DNA of 64,000 bases, taken from assembly GCA_018669475.1 (NCBI GenBank), contig JABHCC010000104.1, positions 62,001 to 126,000 of the forward strand, read 5' to 3'. The position numbers were made by a program, and so were the translations under genes. The notes beneath the pieces were generated by a model. It ran no database searches. It saw nothing but the letters and a program-made list of their open reading frames with translations, and was not told the DNA's origin. The first letter of the stretch is position 1. Each line of letters starts with the position of its first letter. This DNA is from Bacteroidota bacterium. Lineage in GTDB: Bacteria > Bacteroidota > Bacteroidia > Bacteroidales > UBA12481. Positions 1 through 11,023 of the stretch are shown one piece after another.

Positions 1-525
1 TCTCTTGATTCTACGGCTCAGGTTATTATTCTTTTGCGAAATTGATTTCCGAATTGATAAAAGATCTTGTGATGCATTATCTCTTATCTGGCCGGTTTTG
101 CTAATTATTTGATCCAACTTATCCTGAATAAACGGAAATATCTGGATGCTTTTAGTTAGATATTTTAGTCTGGGATACTGCTCTGGCTTTGTTTTAGAAA
201 AGAAAGTAAGAATCTTCTTAACTGATCGATAATTCTCCCGGATGGAAACAAAATCTTCAAGGTTTAAGAAAATACCAGGAACAGAAGCAGTTTTCAATGC
301 TTCTCGCAAATCTTGCGTAGGATACCATTCAAAGCTCCTCTCAAAGCTCAGAAGCTCAGTAAATTCCTGAGTTTCTTCGAGCTTTATTCTTATCTCAGCA
401 ATATCGCTTGAGAAAGAAAAGGAATAACATTCTTCTTTCCCTAAACTGGTATCACAGTATGAACTGAGTCGATCTCTGATTAGATCGAAACCAATTTTCT
501 TTTCCAGGTTTTTAGGATATATCAA
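1..525 (-). CDS. mutS2: MutS2 family protein, N-terminal part (runs off left edge)
   Basis: Translation of the minus strand from 525 to the window edge gives an open frame of 175 codons beginning IYPKNLEKKIGFDLIRDRL, followed by SSYCDTSLGKEEC. This matches the typical start of MutS2 proteins. MutS2 is a MutS-like ATPase, usually with a C-terminal Smr nuclease domain, linked to suppression of recombination and to rescue of collided ribosomes; only the N-terminal and early core domain is inside the window. There is no in-frame ATG: upstream the frame stays open back to about 573. The TTG at 523-525 aligns with the family's usual Met-Ile-Tyr-Pro start and is chosen here. It lies 36 bases after the sensor kinase stop on the same strand, so the two may be co-transcribed. 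Identification is confident; the start is inferred. Confidence 0.85.
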   Translation of the reverse strand, partial: MIYPKNLEKKIGFDLIRDRLSSYCDTSLGKEECYSFSFSSDIAEIRIKLEETQEFTELLSFERSFEWYPTQDLREALKTASVPGIFLNLEDFVSIRENYRSVKKILTFFSKTKPEQYPRLKYLTKSIQIFPFIQDKLDQIISKTGQIRDNASQDLLSIRKSISQKNNNLSRRIKR

Positions 526-560
526 AATACCACAGATTTGTTCGCCCCAAAAATAACAAA

Positions 561-3107
<2,547 letters not shown>

Positions 3108-3315
3108 TCAACTTCACTATTCCATAATCTGGACTCTAAATGCAAAGTATTATTGTGAGTAGGACAAAACCCATCCTGATTACAACATGCTCCCACCACT
3201 TGACTTTCAGCATATTTAGAGAACCATACCATCACGCAAATTCTATATTTAAACTGTAGTTAATAAATTCTTCATAGATATATGCCAAGAATGGTGCCAT
3301 ACAAAATTCTAAGTA

Positions 3316-3369
3316 TATTTTTGTCTCACAATGGATCAGGTATGACAAAAAGCAAAACCATTCTGAGAC
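3316..3369 (+). promoter_or_regulatory. Candidate -7 box and 5' leader hairpin before HAD gene
   Basis: TATTTTTG at 3316-3323 fits the Bacteroidota -7 consensus TAnnTTTG. An inverted repeat starts at its last base: GTCTCACAATGG (3323-3334) pairs with CCATTCTGAGAC (3358-3369) with 11 of 12 positions complementary and a 23-base loop. The right arm ends 7 bases before the ATG at 3377. It could be an operator or a structure in the leader; no clear -33 box is visible. Confidence 0.45.
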
Positions 3370-3376
3370 ACGTGTA

Positions 3377-4039
3377 ATGAATATATTATCAAATATCCGG
3401 CACATCATCTGGGATTGGAATGGAACATTATTAAATGACAGATGGTTGTGTCTAAAGTCGATCAATCATTTATTACACAAACGTGGCTTACCATTATTAG
3501 ATGATCAGAAATACCTTCAAATATTTCGATTTCCGGTAAAGGATTATTACGAGCTGGCCGGATTTGACTTTACAAAGGAAGATTTTGCCACTCCTGCTAT
3601 GGAGTTTATCAATCTTTATAATGATGGGAAGTTCTCATGCTCAATGCATGATGGTGCCTTTGATGTTTTGGATAAGCTATATGCAAAAGGAATTAAGCAA
3701 TACCTGTTATCAGCAAGTGAAAAAATCGTATTGAGTGAAATGGTCAAACACTACAATATTGGGCACTATTTCACTCACCTCGAAGGACTTGACAATCACT
3801 ATGCGGCTGGCAAACTTGGACTTGGCAGGGAGCTATTGTCAAAAATTAAAGCGGAGAAGAGTAAAATTGTCATGATTGGTGACACTTGTCATGATGGTGA
3901 AGTTGCAGCCGATCTGGGAATTGAATTTATTAGCTATTCCAATGGGCATTATCTTCCAGAACGGCTTTCAAGCTGCTCCAGTCTCCAAATAGACAAACTT
4001 TCTGAGTTATTATCCCTGGTCAACACCCAGGAGGCTTAA
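3377..4039 (+). CDS. HAD-superfamily phosphatase, phosphoglycolate-phosphatase-like
   Basis: 220 residues. HAD motif I is near the N-terminus as DWNGTLL (the usual second Asp of DxD is Asn, a variant I recall from related proteins), a Ser of motif II lies in YLLSAS, and motif III/IV is KIVMIGDTCHDGEVAADLG. The helical cap lies at roughly residues 20-85. It is predicted to be a cytoplasmic phosphatase acting on a small phosphorylated metabolite, possibly phosphoglycolate; the substrate cannot be read from sequence. The gene is convergent with tex and their 3' ends overlap by 30 bp (4010-4039). The Asn in place of the acid/base Asp could lower or alter activity. Confidence 0.85.
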   Translation: MNILSNIRHIIWDWNGTLLNDRWLCLKSINHLLHKRGLPLLDDQKYLQIFRFPVKDYYELAGFDFTKEDFATPAMEFINLYNDGKFSCSMHDGAFDVLDKLYAKGIKQYLLSASEKIVLSEMVKHYNIGHYFTHLEGLDNHYAAGKLGLGRELLSKIKAEKSKIVMIGDTCHDGEVAADLGIEFISYSNGHYLPERLSSCSSLQIDKLSELLSLVNTQEA

Positions 4040-6151
4040 TTGAATCCTTTTCCTTTCAATATCAACTGACACTACACGAACAATCAGTTGCTGATTAATT
4101 TTCACAAGCTCGTTTGGATGTTTTATAAAACGATCTGCCAACTGGGAGATATGGATCAGACCATCCTGCTTTGCTCCAATGTCTACAAACGCACCAAAAT
4201 CAGTTATGTTTGTCACAATACCCGGCAATATCATCTCAGTTCTGAGGTCCTGAATAGCATGAACATTGGGATCAAACTGAAAAACTTTTATTATCCCTCT
4301 GGGGTCTCTTCCTGGTTTCTCAAGTTCTTTGATGATGTCTTGTAAGGTCGGTAATCCAACATCCTCTGTCATGTACTTTTTCAAATCTAAACTCTCGAGA
4401 ACTTGCTTGTTTGCAATTAGCTCACGCATGCTTAAATTCTGATCTTCAGCCATTCTGCGAACTGTTTTGTACTGTTCAGGATGCACTGCAGTGTTATCAA
4501 GAGGATTTTCAGCATTTGTAATACGTAAAAAACCAGCTGCTAACTCATATGCTTTTGCTCCCATCCGTTGAACATTGAGCAATTCTTTTCTGGAATTAAA
4601 GGGACCGTTTTCACGAATATGCTTCTCAATATTTTCAGCCAGCTGTGGTCCTAGACCTGAAATATGTCTGAGTAAATATTTACCTGAAGTATTCAAATGA
4701 ACTCCTACTTTATTTACGCATATCTCTACAACCTGAGCCAGGCCATCCTGGAGTTTCTTTTGATCAACATCATGCTGATACTGCCCTACTCCGATTGATT
4801 TTGGATCAATCTTCACCAATTCAGCCAGCGGATCCATGAGCCTTCTTCCGATCGACACTGCCCCTCTTACGGTTATGTCATACTCTGGAAATTCCTCACG
4901 GGCAATTGATGAAGCAGAGTAGACAGATGCTCCGCTCTCATTAACAATATACACCTTGACTTCTCTGTTAAAATGCAAATAATCTTGTACAAACCGTTCT
5001 GTTTCACGACCTGCTGTGCCATTTCCAATCGCAATGGTATCAATCTTATAAGTCTCGACTAATGATGATAGTTTTCTTGCTGCTTGTTTTTTCTCGTTTT
5101 GTGGAGGATGAGGAAAAATGGTTTCATTGTGAAGCAATCCTCCCTGGCTGTCAAGACAAACCAGCTTACATCCAGAACGAAAACCAGGATCCAGACCAAT
5201 AATCCTTTTTTGCCCCAGAGGAGGCATGAGAAGCAGCTGTTCAAGGTTCTCGGCAAAAACGTGAATAGCATGATCATCTGCCTCCTCTCTACTCGTTTGT
5301 CGTAGCTCAGATTCAAGAGATGGAGCCAACAACCTTTTATATGAATCCTTAATGGCCAATTTCACATGGTCGGCAGCAGGATTATCAGCTTTTATTAGTA
5401 TCTGCTCCATTTTTTCCACTGCTGCTCTCTCTTCAGGCTGAATACTTAGCTTCAACTGACCTTCTCGTTCTCCTCTGAATACAGCAAGCAGACGATGCGG
5501 AGGGCACTTCCGAATTGGCTCTGAAAATTCGAAATAATCACTATACTTATGTGCTTCATCTGTGCTTTTTGAATGCTTCGAGGAACTTACAAGGGCATCA
5601 TTCTCAAAATATCTCCTTAACATTTGTCTGATTCGGATATTCTCGCTGTTCCATTCAGCAATGATGTCACGAGCTCCACTGAGAGCTTTTTCAACATTCT
5701 CTACTCCATCTTTCACAAAGGCACCTGCTCGCTCATCCATATTCCACTCCCGTTGTGCCATCATGATTTTTGCTAATGGCTCTAAACCGAGATCTCTCGC
5801 CATTGAGGCTCTGGTTTTTCTTTTCGGCTTGAAAGGCAAATAAATATCCTCAAGTTCAGAAAGGGAATAGACGCCTTCGATTCTACTTTTCAGCTCTTTT
5901 GTCAGAAGACCCTGTTCATCGATCGTTTTCAATACTGTCTCACGTCGGGCTTCCAATTCCATAGCTTTTTTCCATGCATCCTGAATTGAAGAAATTGCTA
6001 CTTCATCCAGACTTCCCGTTTTTTCTTTTCGGTATCTGCTAATAAAAGGAATGGTTGCTCCTTGCTCCAGCATTTCAACTGTATTGGCTACCTGGAAATC
6101 CTTAACACCAATTTCCCGGGCCAAACGGGCAATGATTAATTGTTTATCCAT
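4010..6151 (-). CDS. tex: Tex family RNA-binding transcription accessory protein
   Basis: 713 residues, close to the usual Tex length. The order fits Tex: an N-terminal helical region (AREIGVKDFQVANTVEMLEQG, shown in part), a YqgF/RNase H-like domain (IIGLDPGFRSGCKLVCLD at about residue 325), helix-hairpin-helix motifs (about 490-560, including LLRHISGLGPQLAENI) and a C-terminal S1 domain (GIVTNITDFGAFVDIGAKQDG). Tex binds nucleic acid and is implicated in transcription and RNA metabolism; no enzymatic activity is assumed here. It begins one base before the stop end of the relA-type gene (gap 6152), so the two are very likely one transcript. Confidence 0.95.
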   Translation of the reverse strand: MDKQLIIARLAREIGVKDFQVANTVEMLEQGATIPFISRYRKEKTGSLDEVAISSIQDAWKKAMELEARRETVLKTIDEQGLLTKELKSRIEGVYSLSELEDIYLPFKPKRKTRASMARDLGLEPLAKIMMAQREWNMDERAGAFVKDGVENVEKALSGARDIIAEWNSENIRIRQMLRRYFENDALVSSSKHSKSTDEAHKYSDYFEFSEPIRKCPPHRLLAVFRGEREGQLKLSIQPEERAAVEKMEQILIKADNPAADHVKLAIKDSYKRLLAPSLESELRQTSREEADDHAIHVFAENLEQLLLMPPLGQKRIIGLDPGFRSGCKLVCLDSQGGLLHNETIFPHPPQNEKKQAARKLSSLVETYKIDTIAIGNGTAGRETERFVQDYLHFNREVKVYIVNESGASVYSASSIAREEFPEYDITVRGAVSIGRRLMDPLAELVKIDPKSIGVGQYQHDVDQKKLQDGLAQVVEICVNKVGVHLNTSGKYLLRHISGLGPQLAENIEKHIRENGPFNSRKELLNVQRMGAKAYELAAGFLRITNAENPLDNTAVHPEQYKTVRRMAEDQNLSMRELIANKQVLESLDLKKYMTEDVGLPTLQDIIKELEKPGRDPRGIIKVFQFDPNVHAIQDLRTEMILPGIVTNITDFGAFVDIGAKQDGLIHISQLADRFIKHPNELVKINQQLIVRVVSVDIERKRIQLSLLGVDQG

Positions 6152-6152
6152 A

Positions 6153-8333
6153 CTATATTAGTTCGTCAGACCTTATTACGTTCATTACACCTTTGACTCT
6201 TTTCAGTTTTGCAAAAATAACCTCCAAATGATATTTATCCTGGACTGCCAGAGTTATCAGGCCGATAAAAAAGCCATCATCTGATGAAACATTCATTGCT
6301 CGCATATTTACTTTGAGATCTGCTGAGATTACCCGGCTTATCTCATTAATAATACCAATATCATCAAAACCAGTAATCCTGATGTTAACCGAATAATTAG
6401 CTTCATCACCATGCTTATCAGTCCATTGAACCTTTAATACCCGATAAGGATATCTTTTTATCATTTGCTTCGCATTTGGGCAATTCAGTCTGTGAATTTT
6501 GGTACTGTCACTTACAGTTACAAAACCAAATACTTCGTCCCCAAAAATAGGATTACAACATTTGGCAAGCCGATAATCAACATTGTCCAATGAGCCATCG
6601 ATAATTAAGTAGTCTTCTTGTCTTACTGGTGATTTTATAAAACTGTCAATGGATTTATCCTGCTCCGGCTTGTCTTTTAAATGTCCTGCCGGATCTTTAT
6701 CTTTCAATAGATCACGTATCTGGGTCAGGTCCACCTTACCATCCGCTACCTCCTGATAGAGCTCCAATGCATTTTTTAGTTTCAGGAAATTCACCAATCT
6801 GTGAATGGTTGTAACATCGTATTTTATTCGCCATTGCTCAAACTTACGCTTTAGAGTATCTTTCCCCTTCTCAGAACCTTGATAGTCGGCTTCTTTAAGA
6901 AACCTCTTAATTCTGGAGCGTGCTTTTGATGTTTTAATCCAATTGAGCCAATCCACTTTCGGTCTTTGTTGGGCAGATGTTAAAATCTCAACCTGATCAC
7001 CATTAATCAAAGTATGCTTTATAGGAACTATTTTTCCGTTCACCTTTGCTCCAGTGCAATGAACACCAACATTTGAATGGACTGCAAAAGCAAAATCAAG
7101 TACAGTAGAGCCTACCCGCAATTTGATCAAATCGCTTTCGGGAGTGAAAATGTATATTTGATTTGAATAAAGTTCTGTTTTGGAGGAATGTTCTGATTCC
7201 TGATCGCCTGCTTCAGGAGATTGAAGCGCTGCCTTAATCTGTCCAAGCCAGCTATCATCATCCGCAATCCCCCTGTTTTCTTTATACTTCCAGTGAGCTG
7301 CATGGCCATGTTCAGCTATCTCATCCATCCGTTTTGTTCTAATCTGAACTTCAACCCATTTCCCATCTGGCCCGATTACCGTGGTATGCAAACTTTCATA
7401 ACCATTAGGTTTGGGTGATGATATCCAATCACGCAGACGATTTGGGTTAGGTTGGTAGATATCTGTAATATATGAATATACCTGCCAACAGTCAGCTTTC
7501 TCTGATGATCCTGATGAATGCAAAATCACTCTAATAGCAAATAGGTCATATACTTCTTCGAATTCAACCTCTTGCATCGACATTTTATTCCAAATGGAAT
7601 GAATAGATTTTGGCCTTCCTTTTATGTCACAATTCAAGCCATTTGACTTGAGCATTTTATCCAGTGGTTCTACGAAATTATTAATATAAACTTCTCTGGA
7701 TTTTTTGGTTTCATTAAGTTTTCGGGCAATATGCCTGTATGATTCAGCTTGTAAATATTTAATTGCCGCCTCTTCAAATTCATTTTTTATTAAGTATAAG
7801 CCTAAACGATGGGCTATAGGTGCATACAAATCACGAACCTCTTTAGCTAGTCCTCTGGGATTGACACCCTCATTATCTTCAACTTGCCTTATTGCATACA
7901 AACGTTCGGCGACTTTAATAAGAATTATCCGTACATCTGAAGACAGGCTTAACAGTAACTGAATAAAATGTTCTGAATGAATATCAGTCTTGCTCATATC
8001 CAGTCCTTCAAGCTTCTTAAGTCCAACCAGAATACTTGCAATACTTTCATCAAACGACTCTGTAAGTTCGTGTGTTTTGATTAAGTCATTATCATAAACA
8101 GGCCATAAAATCACAGCCATAACTGAGGTGAAACCCAAACCAACTTCATCAATAAGTAAATTACTTATCCCACCAACCTTTTTATTGATAGCAAACTGCT
8201 CATCATTGCTAAATGATGAGCTTAACTTCGCATACACAGCTTGAGCCTGATCAAAAAGCAAAGACTGGATCTCACTGGAAAAATCAAGCTTCTGTTTTAG
8301 CTTTTCCCAATTGATATTTATATTTTGCGACAC
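6153..8333 (-). CDS. relA: RelA-type (p)ppGpp synthetase with inactive hydrolase domain
   Basis: 726 residues with the full RelA/SpoT order: HD-like (1-200), synthetase (about 225-345, with GRPKSIHSIWNKM, YDLFAIRV and PKPNGYESLHTTV), TGS (about 390-450), a Cys-containing region (AKCCNPIFGDEV, HRLNCPNAK) and a C-terminal ACT domain. In the HD domain the metal-binding His-Asp pair is absent: the position reads AVILWPVYDND (residues 73-83), and the usual KLADRL Asp is Glu (KVAERL). The protein should therefore make but not hydrolyse ppGpp/pppGpp, which implies another hydrolase in the genome. The synthetase loop reads RLRDWISSP, basic like the RxKD class rather than the ExDD of E. coli RelA. It is co-directional with tex. 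Confidence 0.93.
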   Translation of the reverse strand: MSQNININWEKLKQKLDFSSEIQSLLFDQAQAVYAKLSSSFSNDEQFAINKKVGGISNLLIDEVGLGFTSVMAVILWPVYDNDLIKTHELTESFDESIASILVGLKKLEGLDMSKTDIHSEHFIQLLLSLSSDVRIILIKVAERLYAIRQVEDNEGVNPRGLAKEVRDLYAPIAHRLGLYLIKNEFEEAAIKYLQAESYRHIARKLNETKKSREVYINNFVEPLDKMLKSNGLNCDIKGRPKSIHSIWNKMSMQEVEFEEVYDLFAIRVILHSSGSSEKADCWQVYSYITDIYQPNPNRLRDWISSPKPNGYESLHTTVIGPDGKWVEVQIRTKRMDEIAEHGHAAHWKYKENRGIADDDSWLGQIKAALQSPEAGDQESEHSSKTELYSNQIYIFTPESDLIKLRVGSTVLDFAFAVHSNVGVHCTGAKVNGKIVPIKHTLINGDQVEILTSAQQRPKVDWLNWIKTSKARSRIKRFLKEADYQGSEKGKDTLKRKFEQWRIKYDVTTIHRLVNFLKLKNALELYQEVADGKVDLTQIRDLLKDKDPAGHLKDKPEQDKSIDSFIKSPVRQEDYLIIDGSLDNVDYRLAKCCNPIFGDEVFGFVTVSDSTKIHRLNCPNAKQMIKRYPYRVLKVQWTDKHGDEANYSVNIRITGFDDIGIINEISRVISADLKVNMRAMNVSSDDGFFIGLITLAVQDKYHLEVIFAKLKRVKGVMNVIRSDELI

Positions 8334-8386
8334 TTTGTACTATACATTTATTGACACAGGTGTCAAAGGTAGAAAATTGCTAGAAT

Positions 8387-9154
8387 ATGATAATCTTGCT
8401 ATCTCCGGCAAAAACTCTGGAAACTAATCCTGAGCAAAAGAGGATCAATCCTACTGAACCAGTATTCAGGAAGCAGGCTCAGTATCTGGCAGGTTTGCTT
8501 AAAAAGTACACTATTGAAGAACTTTCTGAATTATTTTCTGTCAACTCTGATTTGGCGAGATTAAATTTTCAACGTTTTCACCTTTGGCAGGGCAACTTCG
8601 AAACATGGGCTTATGCTCCTGCCCTACTAACTTTTAAAGGCGAAGTATTCAGAGGGGCAGAATCCTGGAATCTTTCTGAAAAAGACCTGAATTATGCTCA
8701 GGATCATTTGCGAATATTATCAGGACTATTTGGTGTTCTTGCCCCATTGGATAATATACAGCCATACAGGCTTGAAATGGGCATTCCTCTTTCCAACCGC
8801 CGGGGAGAAAATCTGTATTTATTTTGGAGAAAAACTTTAACAAATTATTTCAAACAATTCATCCGGCAGGAAGGTTCTGGTATTATCATTAACCTGGCTT
8901 CAAAGGAATACACTAAAGCCATTGAGCTAAAGTCACTTAATGCGAGAGTTCTGGAACTATCATTTAAAGATTTTCACAATGGAACTTATAAATTTCTCAC
9001 AGTTTATGGTAAGCACGCCAGAGGCTTAATGACGAGGTTTATTATTCAAAACCAGATAGAGGAAACTGAGCAGTTAAAAGCTTTTGATCTTGGAGCTTAC
9101 GTATTCAATGAGAAGCTATCGAAAAGTAACAATCTGACCTTTACCAGAGGTTGA
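8387..9154 (+). CDS. yaaA: YaaA family peroxide-stress protein
   Basis: 255 residues starting MIILLSPAKTL, the signature N-terminus of the YaaA/UPF0246 (DUF328) family, with the conserved LTFKGEVFRG and YRLEMG segments and SKEY (about residue 167) and KFLTVYGKHARGLM near the C-terminus. In E. coli YaaA limits free iron and DNA damage during peroxide stress and binds DNA. Cytoplasmic, no signal peptide. It is divergent from the relA-type gene, with only 53 bp between starts, so their promoters probably overlap. Confidence 0.93.
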   Translation: MIILLSPAKTLETNPEQKRINPTEPVFRKQAQYLAGLLKKYTIEELSELFSVNSDLARLNFQRFHLWQGNFETWAYAPALLTFKGEVFRGAESWNLSEKDLNYAQDHLRILSGLFGVLAPLDNIQPYRLEMGIPLSNRRGENLYLFWRKTLTNYFKQFIRQEGSGIIINLASKEYTKAIELKSLNARVLELSFKDFHNGTYKFLTVYGKHARGLMTRFIIQNQIEETEQLKAFDLGAYVFNEKLSKSNNLTFTRG

Positions 9155-9178
9155 GCTCCTTACATTATTTACAATCAT

Positions 9179-10378
9179 TTACCTTCTTCTGCGACTATAT
9201 TGAGACCGCCTTCTTTGCTGCATTGGTTGATATGCCGGGCCGTCAGGTATTCCTTCAGGTGTTGGGGATTTAACTACAACTCTCTCTATCAGCTTTTCAA
9301 TTCTCTGAAATTCATTTTGATCCTTCTCATTAATCAGGGTAATTGCAACTCCAGATTGCTTTGCTCGTGCTGTCCTGCCGATACGGTGTACATAGTCTTC
9401 CGGATCTCTGGGTACATCATAGTTAATTATAAGATCAATGCCTTCAATGTCAATTCCACGCGACACAATATCAGTAGCAACCAGAACCTGAAATTTTCTT
9501 GATTTATAGAGTCGCAATGTCTCCTCCCTTGTTTTCTGATCCAGGTCAGAGTGAATCTCACCAACGGTTAATTTCAGACTTTTAAGAGTTTTGGCAACAA
9601 GTTTAACTGCAATTTTTGTAGCTGCAAATAGCAATACACTACTTAGATCTTTCCCCTTCAGAAGCTGGGCAATTAATTGTGGTTTATCTTTATCATACAC
9701 AAGGTAAGCGGCCTGAAGAACATTCTCAGCGGGTTTTGATATTGCTATACTAATTTCTACCGGCTCATTCAGTATCTTTTTAGCCATATCCCGTATTTTA
9801 GGAGGCATAGTAGCTGAATACATGAGGGTTTGGTGTTTAGCTGAAACATGTTTCATGATTTTAAGAATGTCTTCAAAGAAACCCATATCCAGCATTCTGT
9901 CAGCTTCATCTAAAACTACTGTTCGAATTTCATTCAGATTAACATATCCCAGATTCAAATGCGAAATTAACCTCCCGGGTGTAGCAACTACCACGTCCAC
10001 CCCTGTTGTAAGAGCCTTTTTCTGCTGATCCCATCCCACAGAGTCATTCCCACCGTATACTGCGAGAGAACAAACATTTGCATAATAGCCTAATCCCAGA
10101 AATTGCTGATCAATCTGCACAGCTAATTCCCGGGTTGGTGCAATAACGAGTGCCTTTATACCATTACCTGGTTGATGGATAATATTATTTAATACGGGTA
10201 ATACAAAAGCTGCTGTCTTTCCAGTACCTGTTTGAGCGCATGCAATCAGATCCCTACCTTCAATTGCGGGAGGAATGGCCTGGGACTGTACAGGAGTGGG
10301 AGTTTTATAGCCCATCATTGTCATAGCTTCAACCAGCTCAGGGTTCAAACCAAATTCAGTGAATGTTTGTTTGGTCAT
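9179..10378 (-). CDS. DEAD-box RNA helicase, RhlE-like
   Basis: 399 residues containing the DEAD-box core with almost no tail. Q motif (GYKTPTPVQSQAIP), Walker A AQTGTGKTAAF, PTRELAVQ, DEAD in VLDEADRMLDMGF, SAT in YSATMP, and motif VI HRIGRTARA are all present, followed by a short basic end (QQRRRSQYSRRRR). The protein should unwind RNA structures in ribosome assembly or RNA decay. The basic tail likely binds RNA. It lies 16 bp downstream of the exonuclease gene on the same strand, suggesting a shared transcript. RhlE is the closest family I recognise; CsdA or SrmB type is unlikely given the short C-terminus. Confidence 0.92.
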   Translation of the reverse strand: MTKQTFTEFGLNPELVEAMTMMGYKTPTPVQSQAIPPAIEGRDLIACAQTGTGKTAAFVLPVLNNIIHQPGNGIKALVIAPTRELAVQIDQQFLGLGYYANVCSLAVYGGNDSVGWDQQKKALTTGVDVVVATPGRLISHLNLGYVNLNEIRTVVLDEADRMLDMGFFEDILKIMKHVSAKHQTLMYSATMPPKIRDMAKKILNEPVEISIAISKPAENVLQAAYLVYDKDKPQLIAQLLKGKDLSSVLLFAATKIAVKLVAKTLKSLKLTVGEIHSDLDQKTREETLRLYKSRKFQVLVATDIVSRGIDIEGIDLIINYDVPRDPEDYVHRIGRTARAKQSGVAITLINEKDQNEFQRIEKLIERVVVKSPTPEGIPDGPAYQPMQQRRRSQYSRRRR

Positions 10379-10394
10379 TGATAGTTAACAATAT

Positions 10395-10976
10395 TTAATG
10401 ACGATTGTTAATCAGATTCTGATAAACTTTCAGAGAAACCCAAGCATCTGTAGCTGCATATGTAGCTTGTTGCGGACTTAACTCATTTGCCTCCCAATTT
10501 GAGAGTTGCTGAGATTTTGAAATCCGAAATCCAAGCACAATTGCGGCAAGTTTTTTGAGACTAAAACTTTCAAAACCCAAGTCTTTAACTTGTATTTGCA
10601 GGTCGACAAAACCAGCTGGTGTAAATGGTTTAATTGAAATTAAGCTTTTAATATCATCCCGTATAGCTGCCCCAACTTTTATTCTTTTTTCATCAGAGAA
10701 AATTTGAATTAAACCATCGGGGAGTCCAATTTTATTCAAACGAAAGAGGAAAGCCTCATCAGCTGATGATAACTGCAATAAAGCAACCTTGTGTTTGAGA
10801 CCTTTTTTAAATGAGGGCCGTGTCTCAGTATCAAAACCAAAATCTTTTATCTTCATCAGCCGGGGCAGAATCTGGAAGTAATCATCAATATCTGATACCA
10901 GATGAATTGGGCCCTTAAAAAACTTCAATGGAAGCTGGTTTAGTTCTGTACTATCGATTTTTTTGGCATACTCCAT
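10395..10976 (-). CDS. DEDDy 3'-5' exonuclease (RNase D/WRN exonuclease-like)
   Basis: 193 residues from the ATG at 10976; a TTG at 10988 would add four residues (MTPH). The four acidic residues and the Tyr of the DnaQ-like DEDDy class are visible: FGFDTETRP (motif I), GAAIRDDIKSL (motif II) and YAATDAWVSLKVY (motif III). The protein consists of the nuclease domain alone, without HRDC, so it resembles the single-domain 3'-5' exonucleases common in Bacteroidota. It lies between recQ (upstream, 47 bp) and the helicase gene, a setting that fits nucleic-acid repair or RNA processing. Substrate (RNA or DNA) cannot be decided. Confidence 0.9.
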   Translation of the reverse strand: MEYAKKIDSTELNQLPLKFFKGPIHLVSDIDDYFQILPRLMKIKDFGFDTETRPSFKKGLKHKVALLQLSSADEAFLFRLNKIGLPDGLIQIFSDEKRIKVGAAIRDDIKSLISIKPFTPAGFVDLQIQVKDLGFESFSLKKLAAIVLGFRISKSQQLSNWEANELSPQQATYAATDAWVSLKVYQNLINNRH

Positions 10977-11023
10977 ATGGGGGGTCAATGTTATAAAAAA
11001 AAGTCAGCCTGATAAATATTTAA

